DNA of 9,861 nucleotides, from NCBI GenBank assembly GCA_016199905.1, contig JACQFU010000006.1:1-9861 (forward strand), in the 5' to 3' direction. This document shows, piece after piece, positions 1-7,043 of the stretch; positions within the stretch are counted from its first letter, which is position 1; every line of letters starts with the position of its first letter. The notes beneath the pieces were generated by a model. The model ran no database searches. It was given only the letters and a program-made list of their open reading frames with translations, and was not told where the DNA came from. The translations under genes were made by a program, and so were the position numbers. Source of the stretch: Candidatus Wallbacteria bacterium. Its GTDB lineage: Bacteria > Muiribacteriota > UBA6191 > JACPRK01.

Positions 1-350
1 ATCTCGGCCAGGTACCGGCGGCGTTTGGCGGGATACGTGCCGGGGCCGTCGTGAACTCCCTGGACGACTTCACTCCTTTGATCGTCGAGGAAATCGACGT
101 TGTTGCCGAAGCCGTCGAACAGCCAGTTCGGGTAGCGGCCATTCTCGAGTCGGAACGTGGACAGCGCCCGGCGAAGCTCTCGCAGCCGCTGCTTGAGCGA
201 CTCTTCGCGGGCGTCGCCCAGGTAGCGGTCGTAGAGCGGCACGGCCGTCGGCAAGAGGATGAGCAGAACGACCATCGCGACGACGAGCTCCATCAAGGAG
301 AAGCCGGCCCTCGATCGCGGCGTCCGCTGCCCTGCCTGCTCGGGGTTCAT
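1..350 (-). CDS. GspG-like pseudopilin 3 (3' end beyond window)
   Basis: This is the third of three tandem type II secretion/type IV pilus pseudopilins. The visible part is 116 codons from the ATG at 350; the C-terminus lies beyond the left edge. Residues 1-16 form a short basic leader ending in Gly. The prepilin-peptidase site G16|F17 is followed by SLMEL, with the conserved Glu at +5 (E21), then a hydrophobic helix to about residue 36. An amphipathic helix follows, then NGRYPNW, FLDDQRSEVVQG and the start of the RYLAEI motif, all shared with the two preceding genes. After cleavage and N-methylation such proteins assemble into the inner-membrane pseudopilus that drives secretion through an outer-membrane secretin. 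Its ATG overlaps the stop codon of the preceding gene as ATGA, so translation is probably coupled. The frame is clear. The choice between secretion and pilus families, and the subunit type, is inference. Confidence 0.88.
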   Translation of the reverse strand, partial: MNPEQAGQRTPRSRAGFSLMELVVAMVVLLILLPTAVPLYDRYLGDAREESLKQRLRELRRALSTFRLENGRYPNWLFDGFGNNVDFLDDQRSEVVQGVHDGPGTYPAKRRRYLAE

Positions 351-1039
351 TGCGGCCCTCGACTCATTACATCCATCACATCCGGCGGGTCCTCGTCGGT
401 CTTGCCGTCGCCGTCCTCATCCTGGGGATTGCCGCCGAATCCGTCCTCGTCGACGTGGGGCTCGGGCTTGCCCTCGAACTCGGGATGGCCGGCGACGTTG
501 TGCATCAGGGACGGACGCCCGTCGCCGTCGACATCGTCCCCACCCGTGTTGCCTTTGCTCGAAGCCCACTCGAGAGTGCCGGGCTGATGCGACTCGGGCC
601 AACCCGTCGCCGGCGACCCGGGCTTCCAGTCGCCGTCGTTGTCGCACGGGACCAGCAGCCAGTCGGCCTTGCCCGTAGTCGGATCGATCGGGATCTCTCG
701 CAGGTAGCGAGAACGGTTCTTGGGGTAAGTGCCCGCGCCATCGTGCACGCCTTGCACGAGCTCGCTGCTCTGGTTGTCGAGGAACTGCACCACGTTTCCG
801 AGCTTGTCCTGACCGTTGTAGGGGTAGCGCCCCTGATCGTTGTAGAAGGCCGCAATCGCCTTTCGGATGGCCCGCTGATTGGCCTCCATGACGCGTTGTT
901 TCGCCTCGTCGAGGTTCTCCCGGAAAACGCCTGAAGCCATTGCGACCAGCGCGAGCATGATCGCAAGGGCGATCAGCAGCTCCACGAGCGTGAACGCCTC
1001 AGGCAGACGCCCCGGGACAGACCGCTTGCTTCGTGGCAT
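347..1039 (-). CDS. GspG-like pseudopilin 2 with Asp/Gly-rich calcium-loop-like tail
   Basis: This predicted pseudopilin has 230 residues. The ATG at 1039 overlaps the TGA of the preceding gene by one base (TGATG). The class III leader is 15 residues and ends EAFTLVELL, so the residue before the cleavage site is Ala15, not the usual Gly; Phe16 and Glu20 (+5) are normal. A hydrophobic helix (16-38) and amphipathic helix lead into FLDNQSSELVQG, then RYLREIPIDP (111-120) and the GKADW motif common in GspG-like proteins. Unlike its neighbour upstream, it continues for about 110 residues after IPIDP. That tail contains DNDGDW (133-138), DDVDGDG (168-174), VDEDGFGG (196-203) and DEDGDGKTDED (207-217), which resemble calcium-binding loops. 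GspG pseudopilins are known to need calcium, but binding here is inferred. A longer in-frame ORF upstream is only overlap with the preceding gene. Role: minor or major pseudopilin, not resolved. Confidence 0.9.
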   Translation of the reverse strand: MPRSKRSVPGRLPEAFTLVELLIALAIMLALVAMASGVFRENLDEAKQRVMEANQRAIRKAIAAFYNDQGRYPYNGQDKLGNVVQFLDNQSSELVQGVHDGAGTYPKNRSRYLREIPIDPTTGKADWLLVPCDNDGDWKPGSPATGWPESHQPGTLEWASSKGNTGGDDVDGDGRPSLMHNVAGHPEFEGKPEPHVDEDGFGGNPQDEDGDGKTDEDPPDVMDVMSRGPQ

Positions 1040-1551
1040 CACAGGTCCTTGAAGAGAGGATTCCCGCTGTGGACGTCGGTCACCACGGCCAGGCGGGCGG
1101 CGCTCGCCGTAAGCTGAAACGGCTCGGTGAGCACCGACCAGCCCTTCGAGTTGAGCGACGGGTCGATCGGGATCTCCGCCAGGTAGCGCATCTTGTTGGC
1201 GGGGTAGGCGCCCGGGCCGCGGCGGGGACCTTGCGTCAGCTCGCTGGAGCTGTCGTCCAGGAAGCCGCATCGGTTGCCGTAGATGTCGGTCGTCTGGAAC
1301 GGGTAGCTGCCGTTGTCGGAGTAGAACTGCTGCAGCGCGCTGCGCATCTGGGTGAGGTTGTTGCGGACCATCGACTCCTCGCCGGTCTTCACGTAGCTGA
1401 TGTAGACGCCGCTGGCCATCAAGGTCAGCGCGAGCAGCAGAGCCACGGTGACGAGCAGTTCCACCAGAGTGAAGCCGCAGCGATAAGCCGGCTCGCGGCC
1501 CACGGCGCGGCCTGGCCTAGCGCCTGACCCTTTGTGCGTCGTCCTGCCCAT
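1039..1551 (-). CDS. GspG-like pseudopilin 1
   Basis: This 170-residue pseudopilin is the first of three tandem paralogues. The 26-residue leader ends with the prepilin-peptidase site G26|FTLVELL (Glu at +5 is E31), followed by a transmembrane/assembly helix to about residue 48. The globular part has YSDNGSYPF, FLDDSSSELTQG, RYLAEIPIDP and a C-terminal DVHSGNPLFKDL, a pattern seen in GspG-like major pseudopilins and type IV pilin-like proteins. I chose the ATG at 1551 because AGGAG lies 10 bases upstream (1562-1566). An in-frame TTG at 1584 would add 11 residues and has no comparable ribosome site. The gene begins 43 bp after the lptD stop and its TGA overlaps the next ATG by one base. It probably belongs to the same transcript as the other pseudopilins, perhaps with lptD. 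The family is certain from the leader. The secretion-versus-pilus assignment is inferred. Confidence 0.9.
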   Translation of the reverse strand: MGRTTHKGSGARPGRAVGREPAYRCGFTLVELLVTVALLLALTLMASGVYISYVKTGEESMVRNNLTQMRSALQQFYSDNGSYPFQTTDIYGNRCGFLDDSSSELTQGPRRGPGAYPANKMRYLAEIPIDPSLNSKGWSVLTEPFQLTASAARLAVVTDVHSGNPLFKDL

Positions 1552-1561
1552 GCCCTGTTTG

Positions 1562-1566
1562 CTCCT
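1562..1566 (-). promoter_or_regulatory. Shine-Dalgarno AGGAG deciding pseudopilin 1 start
   Basis: AGGAG sits 10 bases before the ATG at 1551 in the short gap after lptD. It favours that ATG over the upstream in-frame TTG at 1584. Confidence 0.6.
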
Positions 1567-1594
1567 GGCTCCTCGCGACTCCAATCTAACGCCG

Positions 1595-3697
1595 TCAGGG
1601 TGAGATAGCGACGGGGCTCGAGAGACTGCCGGCGCCTCCCGGCCCGAAGGTGGGCACCAGATCGGGCGTGTCGCCGTAGTTCACACCCAGTCCGATGCGT
1701 CGCGTGGAAGCGTACTTGAGATAGAACTCGAAGAAGATCTCCTGCTGCACCGCGTTCCAGCGCAGCCGCCCCTCGAAGTCGTGGAAGTCCCGCGTGATAC
1801 CCAGGTTCAGCTTCGTCAGGTCGTAGCCGGAGTTGAGGGTGTTGAGGCTGAGGTTGGAGTCCAGGTCCAGCCTGGTCTTGTCGTTCAACAGAAACCCGCT
1901 GCGCTCCGTGATCGACTGCATCCGGTCGTGGAGGGTGTCGTAGTTGGTGATGAGCGCGTGCGACCAGCGATCTCCGCTGGCGACCCGGAAATTGGTCGAC
2001 ACGCTGCCGATCCTCAACGAGTCGAGGCTGGTCGGATCGCGCGATAGATCGTAGAAGGGCGTCAACCCTAGCGACACGAATCGCTGGCCGCCTATGGGCG
2101 TGTGATACACGAAGTTGCTCGACGCGTTCTGGTACTGACCGTTCGTGAAGTCGTGACCCACCTGGAAAAGCGTGCCGCTGAAACGGTCGTAGTCGCCGAA
2201 CCGCAGGAAACCGGTCAACAGGTTGAGCTTCGGCGGGAGCAGGTCGAAGCTCGAGAACGGCGACGCGTCGCCCATCGCGTCCTGAAACACGTAGTTGAAT
2301 CCGCTGTTGAGAGAGTCGGTGTAGCGCTCGAAGCTGTTGGCCTGGTAGCTGAAGAAGTGGCGCATCTGGCCGTTCTCGTAGAGGTCCTCGGTTTGTCGGA
2401 TCGAGGAATTGATCTCCTGCACGTCCCCCAGCCGGGCGGGTGGAAGCGATACGTTGAAGCTGGTCTCCGCGCGGCCCATAGCCGTCGTCTTCTGCGCCGT
2501 CACTTCGCGGTAGTGGGCGACGTTGCCGTCCACCGAAAGGCCCACGCCGCTGCCGAAAAGGTCCGTGCTGCCCGTCTCCGCGAAGGTGAACTTCGGCGTC
2601 GTCTCCAGGAACTGCACAGGGGCCAGCCGGAAGTTGTCGTCGGAGAGGTCGAACCGCTTCTCCATCGAGAGCTGCGTCGACCAGCCCGGGAAAGTCCTGG
2701 CTAGCGACGCCCCAAGGTTCATCTCGCTATCGGTGCCCAGATTGCCGAAAGTCGTGTCGGTCAGGAGCAGGTTGAGGTTTGCCATCGCCCACGGCAACTC
2801 CGAGCGCTGATTCAACTGGTAGCGGCTGGCCTGCTGATGGATGAGGTTCGATTCGTGGCGCGAGAAGTCGAACTCACCCGGGTTCTTGTCGTCGAACTTG
2901 TAGTGGATGGTGCCGCCGAAGTCGGTTCCTTCGAACTGGGAGGGGTTGTAGTAGACCTTTCCGAACAGGTACTCGTTGCCCCAGAACTGGTAGGCCGTCT
3001 TGAGCGTGAATCCTCGCGCGGCCGTATAGCCGGGTTTCACGAAGAAACGTTCCATTGCCTCGCCGCTCTTCAAGTCCACCACGTAGCGGGGCAAGCGAAA
3101 CCATGTCTTCTCGTTCATCCGGAATCGCACGTTCTCCATGATCATCTTGTCCCCCGGCAGGATGGTCATCTTCCGGGCCTGGATGCGGAAGTGCGGCGGC
3201 GAGCGATCGCAGGTCGTGGTGGATACCTCGTAGCCGACGATCCGATCGGGCAGCAGATCCATCTTCTCGGCGACCACGTACTCCACGCCGCGCCGGGTAT
3301 GCAGTTTGCGTAGAGTGCCACGCCGGGTCTTGTAGTTGTAGCCGAGCGAGTCGCCCTGGTACTTGTCCTTGCCGCGCCACATCTCGATGGCGCCCTGGGC
3401 GTAAATCTGGTCGTGGCCGAGGTCGTCATGCACGTTGTCGGCCCACAGCTTCAGGTCGTCGTACTCGATATGGGCGCCGTCCTTGAGCACCGCGATGCGC
3501 CGGTCCCGGTCGTACTCGAGGTAGCCTCCCTCGATCTGCATCGCGCCGGTCGACTCCGGCGACTTGCTTGCCCCCTCGAACTTCTGAACGCTATCGCCTG
3601 GAGGGGGCTCCGGAGCAGGTTGGGCATCGGTTCTCGCGCAAAGGCAGAAGAGGGCCGCGACGGCCCATGCGAGAATGGTGACGCCCTGGCGCTTCAT
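1595..3697 (-). CDS. lptD: LPS-assembly outer-membrane protein LptD (OstA family)
   Basis: LptD is the outer-membrane beta-barrel that, with LptE, inserts lipopolysaccharide into the outer leaflet. The protein is 700 residues from the ATG at 3697 (AGAGG five bases upstream). A signal peptide (1-25) has a probable cleavage after TDA. Residues about 53-145 are an OstA/LptA-like beta-jellyroll, with repeated patterns such as YLEYDRDRRIAVLKDGAHI and GDSLGYNYKTRRGTL. A typical LptD segment follows: STTTCDRSPPHFRIQARKM (159-177), then PGDKMIMENVRFRM. From about 225 to 675 alternating aromatic beta-strands form the barrel. Cys163 is the only cysteine I find in the mature chain, so the two-disulfide arrangement of E. 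coli LptD cannot form. The chain ends in a Gly/Pro/Ser tail after the last strand, without a terminal aromatic residue. It stands 156 bp downstream of hprK and 43 bp upstream of the pseudopilins. An imp/ostA-like variant of other outer-membrane function is a weaker alternative. Confidence 0.87.
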   Translation of the reverse strand: MKRQGVTILAWAVAALFCLCARTDAQPAPEPPPGDSVQKFEGASKSPESTGAMQIEGGYLEYDRDRRIAVLKDGAHIEYDDLKLWADNVHDDLGHDQIYAQGAIEMWRGKDKYQGDSLGYNYKTRRGTLRKLHTRRGVEYVVAEKMDLLPDRIVGYEVSTTTCDRSPPHFRIQARKMTILPGDKMIMENVRFRMNEKTWFRLPRYVVDLKSGEAMERFFVKPGYTAARGFTLKTAYQFWGNEYLFGKVYYNPSQFEGTDFGGTIHYKFDDKNPGEFDFSRHESNLIHQQASRYQLNQRSELPWAMANLNLLLTDTTFGNLGTDSEMNLGASLARTFPGWSTQLSMEKRFDLSDDNFRLAPVQFLETTPKFTFAETGSTDLFGSGVGLSVDGNVAHYREVTAQKTTAMGRAETSFNVSLPPARLGDVQEINSSIRQTEDLYENGQMRHFFSYQANSFERYTDSLNSGFNYVFQDAMGDASPFSSFDLLPPKLNLLTGFLRFGDYDRFSGTLFQVGHDFTNGQYQNASSNFVYHTPIGGQRFVSLGLTPFYDLSRDPTSLDSLRIGSVSTNFRVASGDRWSHALITNYDTLHDRMQSITERSGFLLNDKTRLDLDSNLSLNTLNSGYDLTKLNLGITRDFHDFEGRLRWNAVQQEIFFEFYLKYASTRRIGLGVNYGDTPDLVPTFGPGGAGSLSSPVAISP

Positions 3698-3853
3698 GAG
3701 TGCCTCTGGAGAGCGGGTCCGAAATTGTTCGATCGACTGCCGTAGGCATCGGATTTCGAGACATATTTATTTACTATAGGGGCGAAATTGTATGATTCCG
3801 TTCCCCGCGCGCGGACTGCCGCCCTCTCTCGCGCGCCCTTCGGCTTCGCGAGC
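3698..3853 (-). promoter_or_regulatory. Intergenic region hprK-lptD with candidate lptD promoter
   Basis: This is the longest gene-free gap in the window. Its middle (about 3755-3795) is markedly AT-rich against a GC-rich background, which suggests a promoter for lptD. A TATAGT hexamer on the minus strand (3773-3778) matches the -10 seen before dnaN, but I find no good -35 at the right distance. The 9-base word ACAATTTCG occurs twice on the minus strand (3783-3791 and 3720-3728), 63 bases apart, possibly by chance. The exact promoter position is uncertain. Confidence 0.35.
3807..3852 (-). other. GC-rich hairpins just after hprK stop
   Basis: Two overlapping, mutually exclusive stems follow the hprK stop codon. 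CTCGCG (3847-3852) can pair with CGCGAG (3828-3833), and GCGCGCG (3830-3836) can pair with CGCGCGC (3807-3813) over a 16-base loop. Neither is followed by a T-run, so this is not a canonical intrinsic terminator. It could protect the 3' end of the upstream operon mRNA or be a chance product of GC-rich sequence. Confidence 0.3.
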
Positions 3854-4807
3854 TCACCCCGGCCGCTGAAACAGCAGCGGCGTCGGAGGGCGGGCCAGCC
3901 GTTTGTGAAGCTCATCGCTGAAGATCTGGGCCGAGTTGATGCCCATCGTCCGCAGATGCTGGTTCATCGCAGCAGCCTCGACCAGAATGGACAGGTTTTT
4001 CCCCTTGATGACCGGAATCTCGACGAGGGGGATCTTGACCCCCAGGAGGTTGTAGAGCGGCTGCTCGATGCCGAGCCGCTCGTAGTTGCGCTCCGGGTCC
4101 GGCTCTTCCAGCCTTACCACCAGATCCACGTCCTTGTGGTCGGTGATTGCCCCCACTCCAAAAAGCGAGGGTATGTGGATGAGTCCGATGCCCCGGATCT
4201 CCATGTAGTAGCGCACGTTGCCGGCTGCCGTTGCAACTGCCTTGTCGTCGTGGATGCGTTTGATCAGCACCACGTCGTCGCAAACCAGCCGGTGGCCGCG
4301 CTTGACCAGCTCCAGCGCGCACTCGCTTTTGCCGATGCCGCTCTTGCCCAGCAGCAGCGTTCCCACCCCGCAGACGTCCATCATCACGCCGTGCACGGAT
4401 TTGCGAGGCGCCAGCGCGAACCGCAGGAACTTGATCAACTCCGGTTGCAGCGCCATCCTGGGCAGGCTCGATCCCAGCACAGGGATGTGGTAGCGGTCGG
4501 CCTCGTCGACCAGCATCTTCGGGCAGCGCAGCCGCGCGTGCAGCACCAGACAGCTGATATCGCGCTGGAAGATCGCGCGCAGCCGCTCGTGGGCGACCGT
4601 CGACTCCAGCATCGAGAGGTAGCCGATGTCCGCGTCGCCCAGCAGCACCAGCCGCTTGGCCGTGACGTCGTCGAGCCACCCGGCCAGGGCCAGGCCTGCG
4701 TACCCCACGTAGCCGCCCTCGATCGCCCGGTTCATGTCGGGCTCCAGGGACAGCCGCCGCAGGCCGAACTGCGTCTCCAGCTCGGCCACGGTGATGCTGA
4801 TGTTCAT
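3854..4807 (-). CDS. hprK: HPr kinase/phosphorylase
   Basis: This is the bifunctional cytoplasmic enzyme that phosphorylates HPr or an HPr-like protein on a serine and reverses the reaction. In diderm bacteria it is commonly linked to the nitrogen-PTS rather than classical catabolite repression. The length, 317 residues, is normal for the family. The N-terminal DRTGG-like domain (about 1-130) is followed by the kinase domain. That domain contains His139 in SVHGV, the Walker A loop GKSGIGKS (154-161), CDD (176-178), the family signature EIRGIGLIHIPSLFG (203-217) and YERLG (242-246). The usual PGRN loop is KGKN here (268-271), a conservative change. The ATG at 4807 overlaps the stop of the upstream HEAT gene as ATGA. 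No ptsH, ptsN or rapZ lies in the window, so the substrate must be encoded elsewhere. Assignment is secure from motif order and length. Confidence 0.97.
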   Translation of the reverse strand: MNISITVAELETQFGLRRLSLEPDMNRAIEGGYVGYAGLALAGWLDDVTAKRLVLLGDADIGYLSMLESTVAHERLRAIFQRDISCLVLHARLRCPKMLVDEADRYHIPVLGSSLPRMALQPELIKFLRFALAPRKSVHGVMMDVCGVGTLLLGKSGIGKSECALELVKRGHRLVCDDVVLIKRIHDDKAVATAAGNVRYYMEIRGIGLIHIPSLFGVGAITDHKDVDLVVRLEEPDPERNYERLGIEQPLYNLLGVKIPLVEIPVIKGKNLSILVEAAAMNQHLRTMGINSAQIFSDELHKRLARPPTPLLFQRPG

Positions 4808-5745
4808 TCGTCCCGCCGGCGGATTCGATCGACGGCTTCCTCGGCCCGAGCGCGGACCTCGCCATCGGCGTCTTCCAGCAGCGGGATCAGCTTCTTGAGC
4901 GAGCGCCGGTCGCCTGTCTGCGCCAGCACCTGGCAGCCAATTGCACGCCGCAGCGGATCGCGATCGTCCAGCAGCCCTTCCACTTGACGGCAGATCGCCG
5001 ATCCGTACTTGACCAGCGCGTCGACCACGTTTCGGCGAACCACGAACGACACGTCGCCGGTCAGCCTCAGGAGCGAAGAGAGGAACGCATCCTGGCGCAG
5101 CTCTCCCAGCGCGAACACGGCCGATGAGCGCGTGTACTGGTTCTCGCTCTTCAGCATCTCGTGGAAGGTGCGGCGCGCCGCGACCTGGCTGCCCGTCAGC
5201 GCCAGGACCCGCGCGGCGTTGGCGCGAATGCGGCTGTTGGGGTCCTTCACGAACCCCTTCACGATTCGTTGGACCTTTTTACTCTTGAAGTTCCCCAGGC
5301 TCTCGATCGTGTTGGCGCGCACGCGAAGGTCTTCGTCCTGCAAGCAGTTCACCAGGATCGGCAAGTATCGTTCGTCGGCATAGGCGCCGATGGCTTTCAC
5401 CATCGTCGCCCGGACCTTCACGTCCTCCTCGGTCTCCAGATGCTGCACCAGGTAGTCCAGGGTCTCGGGCGCCCGGATCTTCCCGAGCGACTGCGTGGCC
5501 CTGAGACGCACCCACTCGTCGGGGTCGGCCAGCAGTTCCACGAGGCAGTCGACGGCCTCCTTGCCCGGGAAGTTCCCCAGGCAGATGGCCGCGGCGCACC
5601 GGACGCTCTGGTGGCGATCGGCGGCGGCCTGCCGCAGCATTTCCATCGTCTTGCGGCCCGAGCGGCTGCCCAGCTCGCGCACCGCCACGAAACGGGTTTC
5701 CCAGTCCGGACTCTCCAGTCGGTTCTCCAGTCGGGTAGTGGTCAT
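4804..5745 (-). CDS. HEAT-repeat (PBS-lyase type) protein
   Basis: This 313-residue protein is composed almost entirely of HEAT repeats of about 31 residues, roughly nine or ten units from residue 10 to 310. Each has the pattern of a helix starting VR-x-x-A, a turn with a Gly or Asp-Pro, and a second helix rich in Leu. Clear examples are DEWVRLRATQSLGKI (76-90), DLRVRANTIESLGNF (139-153) and SRIRANAARVLALTG (171-185). There is no signal peptide, transmembrane helix or catalytic motif, so it is probably a cytoplasmic solenoid scaffold. Similar repeats occur in phycobilin lyases, but there is no pigment context here. It starts 9 bp after apt, with GAGGGG overlapping the apt stop codon as ribosome site, and its own stop overlaps hprK (ATGA). 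Close coupling suggests expression with hprK. Its partner is unknown. Confidence 0.88.
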   Translation of the reverse strand: MTTTRLENRLESPDWETRFVAVRELGSRSGRKTMEMLRQAAADRHQSVRCAAAICLGNFPGKEAVDCLVELLADPDEWVRLRATQSLGKIRAPETLDYLVQHLETEEDVKVRATMVKAIGAYADERYLPILVNCLQDEDLRVRANTIESLGNFKSKKVQRIVKGFVKDPNSRIRANAARVLALTGSQVAARRTFHEMLKSENQYTRSSAVFALGELRQDAFLSSLLRLTGDVSFVVRRNVVDALVKYGSAICRQVEGLLDDRDPLRRAIGCQVLAQTGDRRSLKKLIPLLEDADGEVRARAEEAVDRIRRRDE

Positions 5746-5754
5746 AGGGGCCCC

Positions 5755-6300
5755 TCAGTACTGGATCAACGAGTACACGTCCCTGTCTCCGAGCTTGGCG
5801 CGTCCCTCGAGGAAGTTCAACTCGATCATGAAGGCTACACCAGCTACCCGCCCACCCGCCTTCTCGATCAGCCGGATGGCCGCCGAGGCCGTCCCGCCGG
5901 TGGCCAGGACGTCGTCCAGCAGCAGCACGCGATTCCCCAGTCCGAAAGCGTCCTTGTGCATCTCGATCGAGTCGGTGCCGTACTCGACTTTGAAGTCTTC
6001 GCGGTACGTTTCGCACGGCAGCTTGCCCTTCTTGCGAATGGGCACGAAGCCCGCCGAGAGGGCTGTCGCCACCGGCGCGGCCAAGATGAACCCGCGCGAC
6101 TCGATGCCCGCAACATAGTCGATCTTGAGGCCCGCGTAACGCCGCGCGAGCTCGTCGACCAGCCCCTTGAGCAGCGTCGGGTCACGAAGTACGGGCGTGA
6201 TGTCCTTGAAGACGATCCCCTTCTTCGGAAAGTCGGGCACGTCGCGCACGGCCTTCTTGATTCGCAAAATCATCCCGTTGGGTTCCTTCTTCTCGCTCAT
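5755..6300 (-). CDS. apt: Adenine phosphoribosyltransferase
   Basis: This enzyme makes AMP from adenine and PRPP in the cytoplasm (purine salvage). The protein is 181 residues, close to the usual length of about 170-180. Characteristic elements are FPKKGIVFKDITPVL (24-38), GIESRGFILAAPVA (65-78), RKKGKLP (89-95) and the PRPP-binding loop VLLLDDVLATGGT (125-137) with its two acidic residues. The ATG at 6300 overlaps the stop of the preceding STN gene (ATGA). It has a strong GGAGG ribosome site 7 bases upstream (6308-6312), so I prefer it to the internal Met10. The adjacent relation to HEAT and hprK genes is through operon structure. I see no direct functional link in the sequence. Xanthine phosphoribosyltransferase is a less likely alternative because the motifs match Apt well. 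Confidence 0.97.
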   Translation of the reverse strand: MSEKKEPNGMILRIKKAVRDVPDFPKKGIVFKDITPVLRDPTLLKGLVDELARRYAGLKIDYVAGIESRGFILAAPVATALSAGFVPIRKKGKLPCETYREDFKVEYGTDSIEMHKDAFGLGNRVLLLDDVLATGGTASAAIRLIEKAGGRVAGVAFMIELNFLEGRAKLGDRDVYSLIQY

Positions 6301-7043
6301 CGCACGCCCTCCGCACCCCGGGCCGCGGCCGGCTTCTTCACCGCTGCGACTCCATCTCCGCGGGCGCTGAATACGTAGAATCCCCCGATCTTCTTGATGC
6401 CGATGTCGAGCCCCAGTTTCAAACCATCCAGGAACTGCGGCAGCGTCACCGAGCGCAGCTGCGCCGAGATCAATCGGCGCCCGACCTCACCCGGGCAGAT
6501 GTACTCGAGGTTCATTTGCTGTCCCAGGTAGCTCAGGACGTCCCGCAGCGGGACGTCGCGAAAGTTCAAGCTGCTGATGGAATCCCGCTTGGCGTTGATG
6601 GTCATGTCGAAATCGCCTGGCCGGGGCGACTCGCCGCGCTCGCCCTCGGGGGCGGCGATCGGGTCGATGGTCGGCTTTACATTCCAGCCTTCGACCGTGA
6701 CCGGGACGATGAAATTGACCGCCGGCAGCTCGGCGACCATTTTCTCGAAAGCCAGTTTCCTCTCGGAGGGAAATGTAATCTCCAGGATGATGCGGCCGTC
6801 GGCGCTCTTGAGCACGTTGGTGATGCTGACCGCCTGGACGCGCGCGTCGGATATCTCGTCGACCAGTTTGTCCGGCGTCTCCTTGAGACCACCCTTGGTC
6901 AACAGCACGAGCTGTCCGCGCAGGCTGTCGGCCAACGCTCCGGCCGGCACGCCCAGCGCGATCGCCAGGCAAAGCAGCACGGTTGACGCGCCGTACGCCA
7001 GTCGCCGCAAGACTGGCGATGGGCGGCCAGGCGCCGCCGTCAC
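6297..7043 (-). CDS. Exported STN (secretin/TonB N-terminal) domain protein
   Basis: The predicted protein is 248 residues. The reading frame stays open far upstream, but that part is antiphase to the HEAT gene. The likely start is the GTG at 7043, overlapping the upstream stop as GTGA and placed directly before a signal peptide (basic 10-15, hydrophobic 19-34, cleavage after AGALA, 34-38). A first domain of unknown type spans about 40-120. A low-complexity linker with PEGERGESPRPG follows. Residues 158-226 are an STN-like domain: LNFRDVPLRDVLSYLGQQ, ending GIKKIGGFYVFSAR. STN domains occur at the N-terminus of secretins (GspD, PilQ) and TonB receptors in the periplasm. Here there is no secretin pore or TonB barrel after it, so it is a stand-alone protein. 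It may assist a secretin or pilus complex, which would agree with the pseudopilin genes nearby, but this is inference. No clear ribosome site precedes the GTG, consistent with translational coupling. Confidence 0.82.
   Translation of the reverse strand: MTAAPGRPSPVLRRLAYGASTVLLCLAIALGVPAGALADSLRGQLVLLTKGGLKETPDKLVDEISDARVQAVSITNVLKSADGRIILEITFPSERKLAFEKMVAELPAVNFIVPVTVEGWNVKPTIDPIAAPEGERGESPRPGDFDMTINAKRDSISSLNFRDVPLRDVLSYLGQQMNLEYICPGEVGRRLISAQLRSVTLPQFLDGLKLGLDIGIKKIGGFYVFSARGDGVAAVKKPAAARGAEGVR

Noticed and set aside
1040..1270. N-terminal extension of pseudopilin 2
   Set aside because: It overlaps the coding region of pseudopilin 1. The leader and cleavage site begin at the ATG at 1039.
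3807..3852. Intrinsic terminator after hprK
   Set aside because: The stems are GC-rich but no T-run follows either one, so I list only hairpins.
3788..4987. 399-residue plus-strand open frame
   Set aside because: It is antisense to hprK, which has all family motifs. The plus product is rich in His, Gln and Arg as expected for a GC-rich shadow.
4804..5745. Phycobilin lyase function for the HEAT protein
   Set aside because: The repeats are of PBS-lyase type, but there are no phycobiliprotein genes or photosynthetic context in the window.
5161..6378. 405-residue plus-strand open frame
   Set aside because: It runs antisense across apt and the HEAT gene, both secure on the minus strand.
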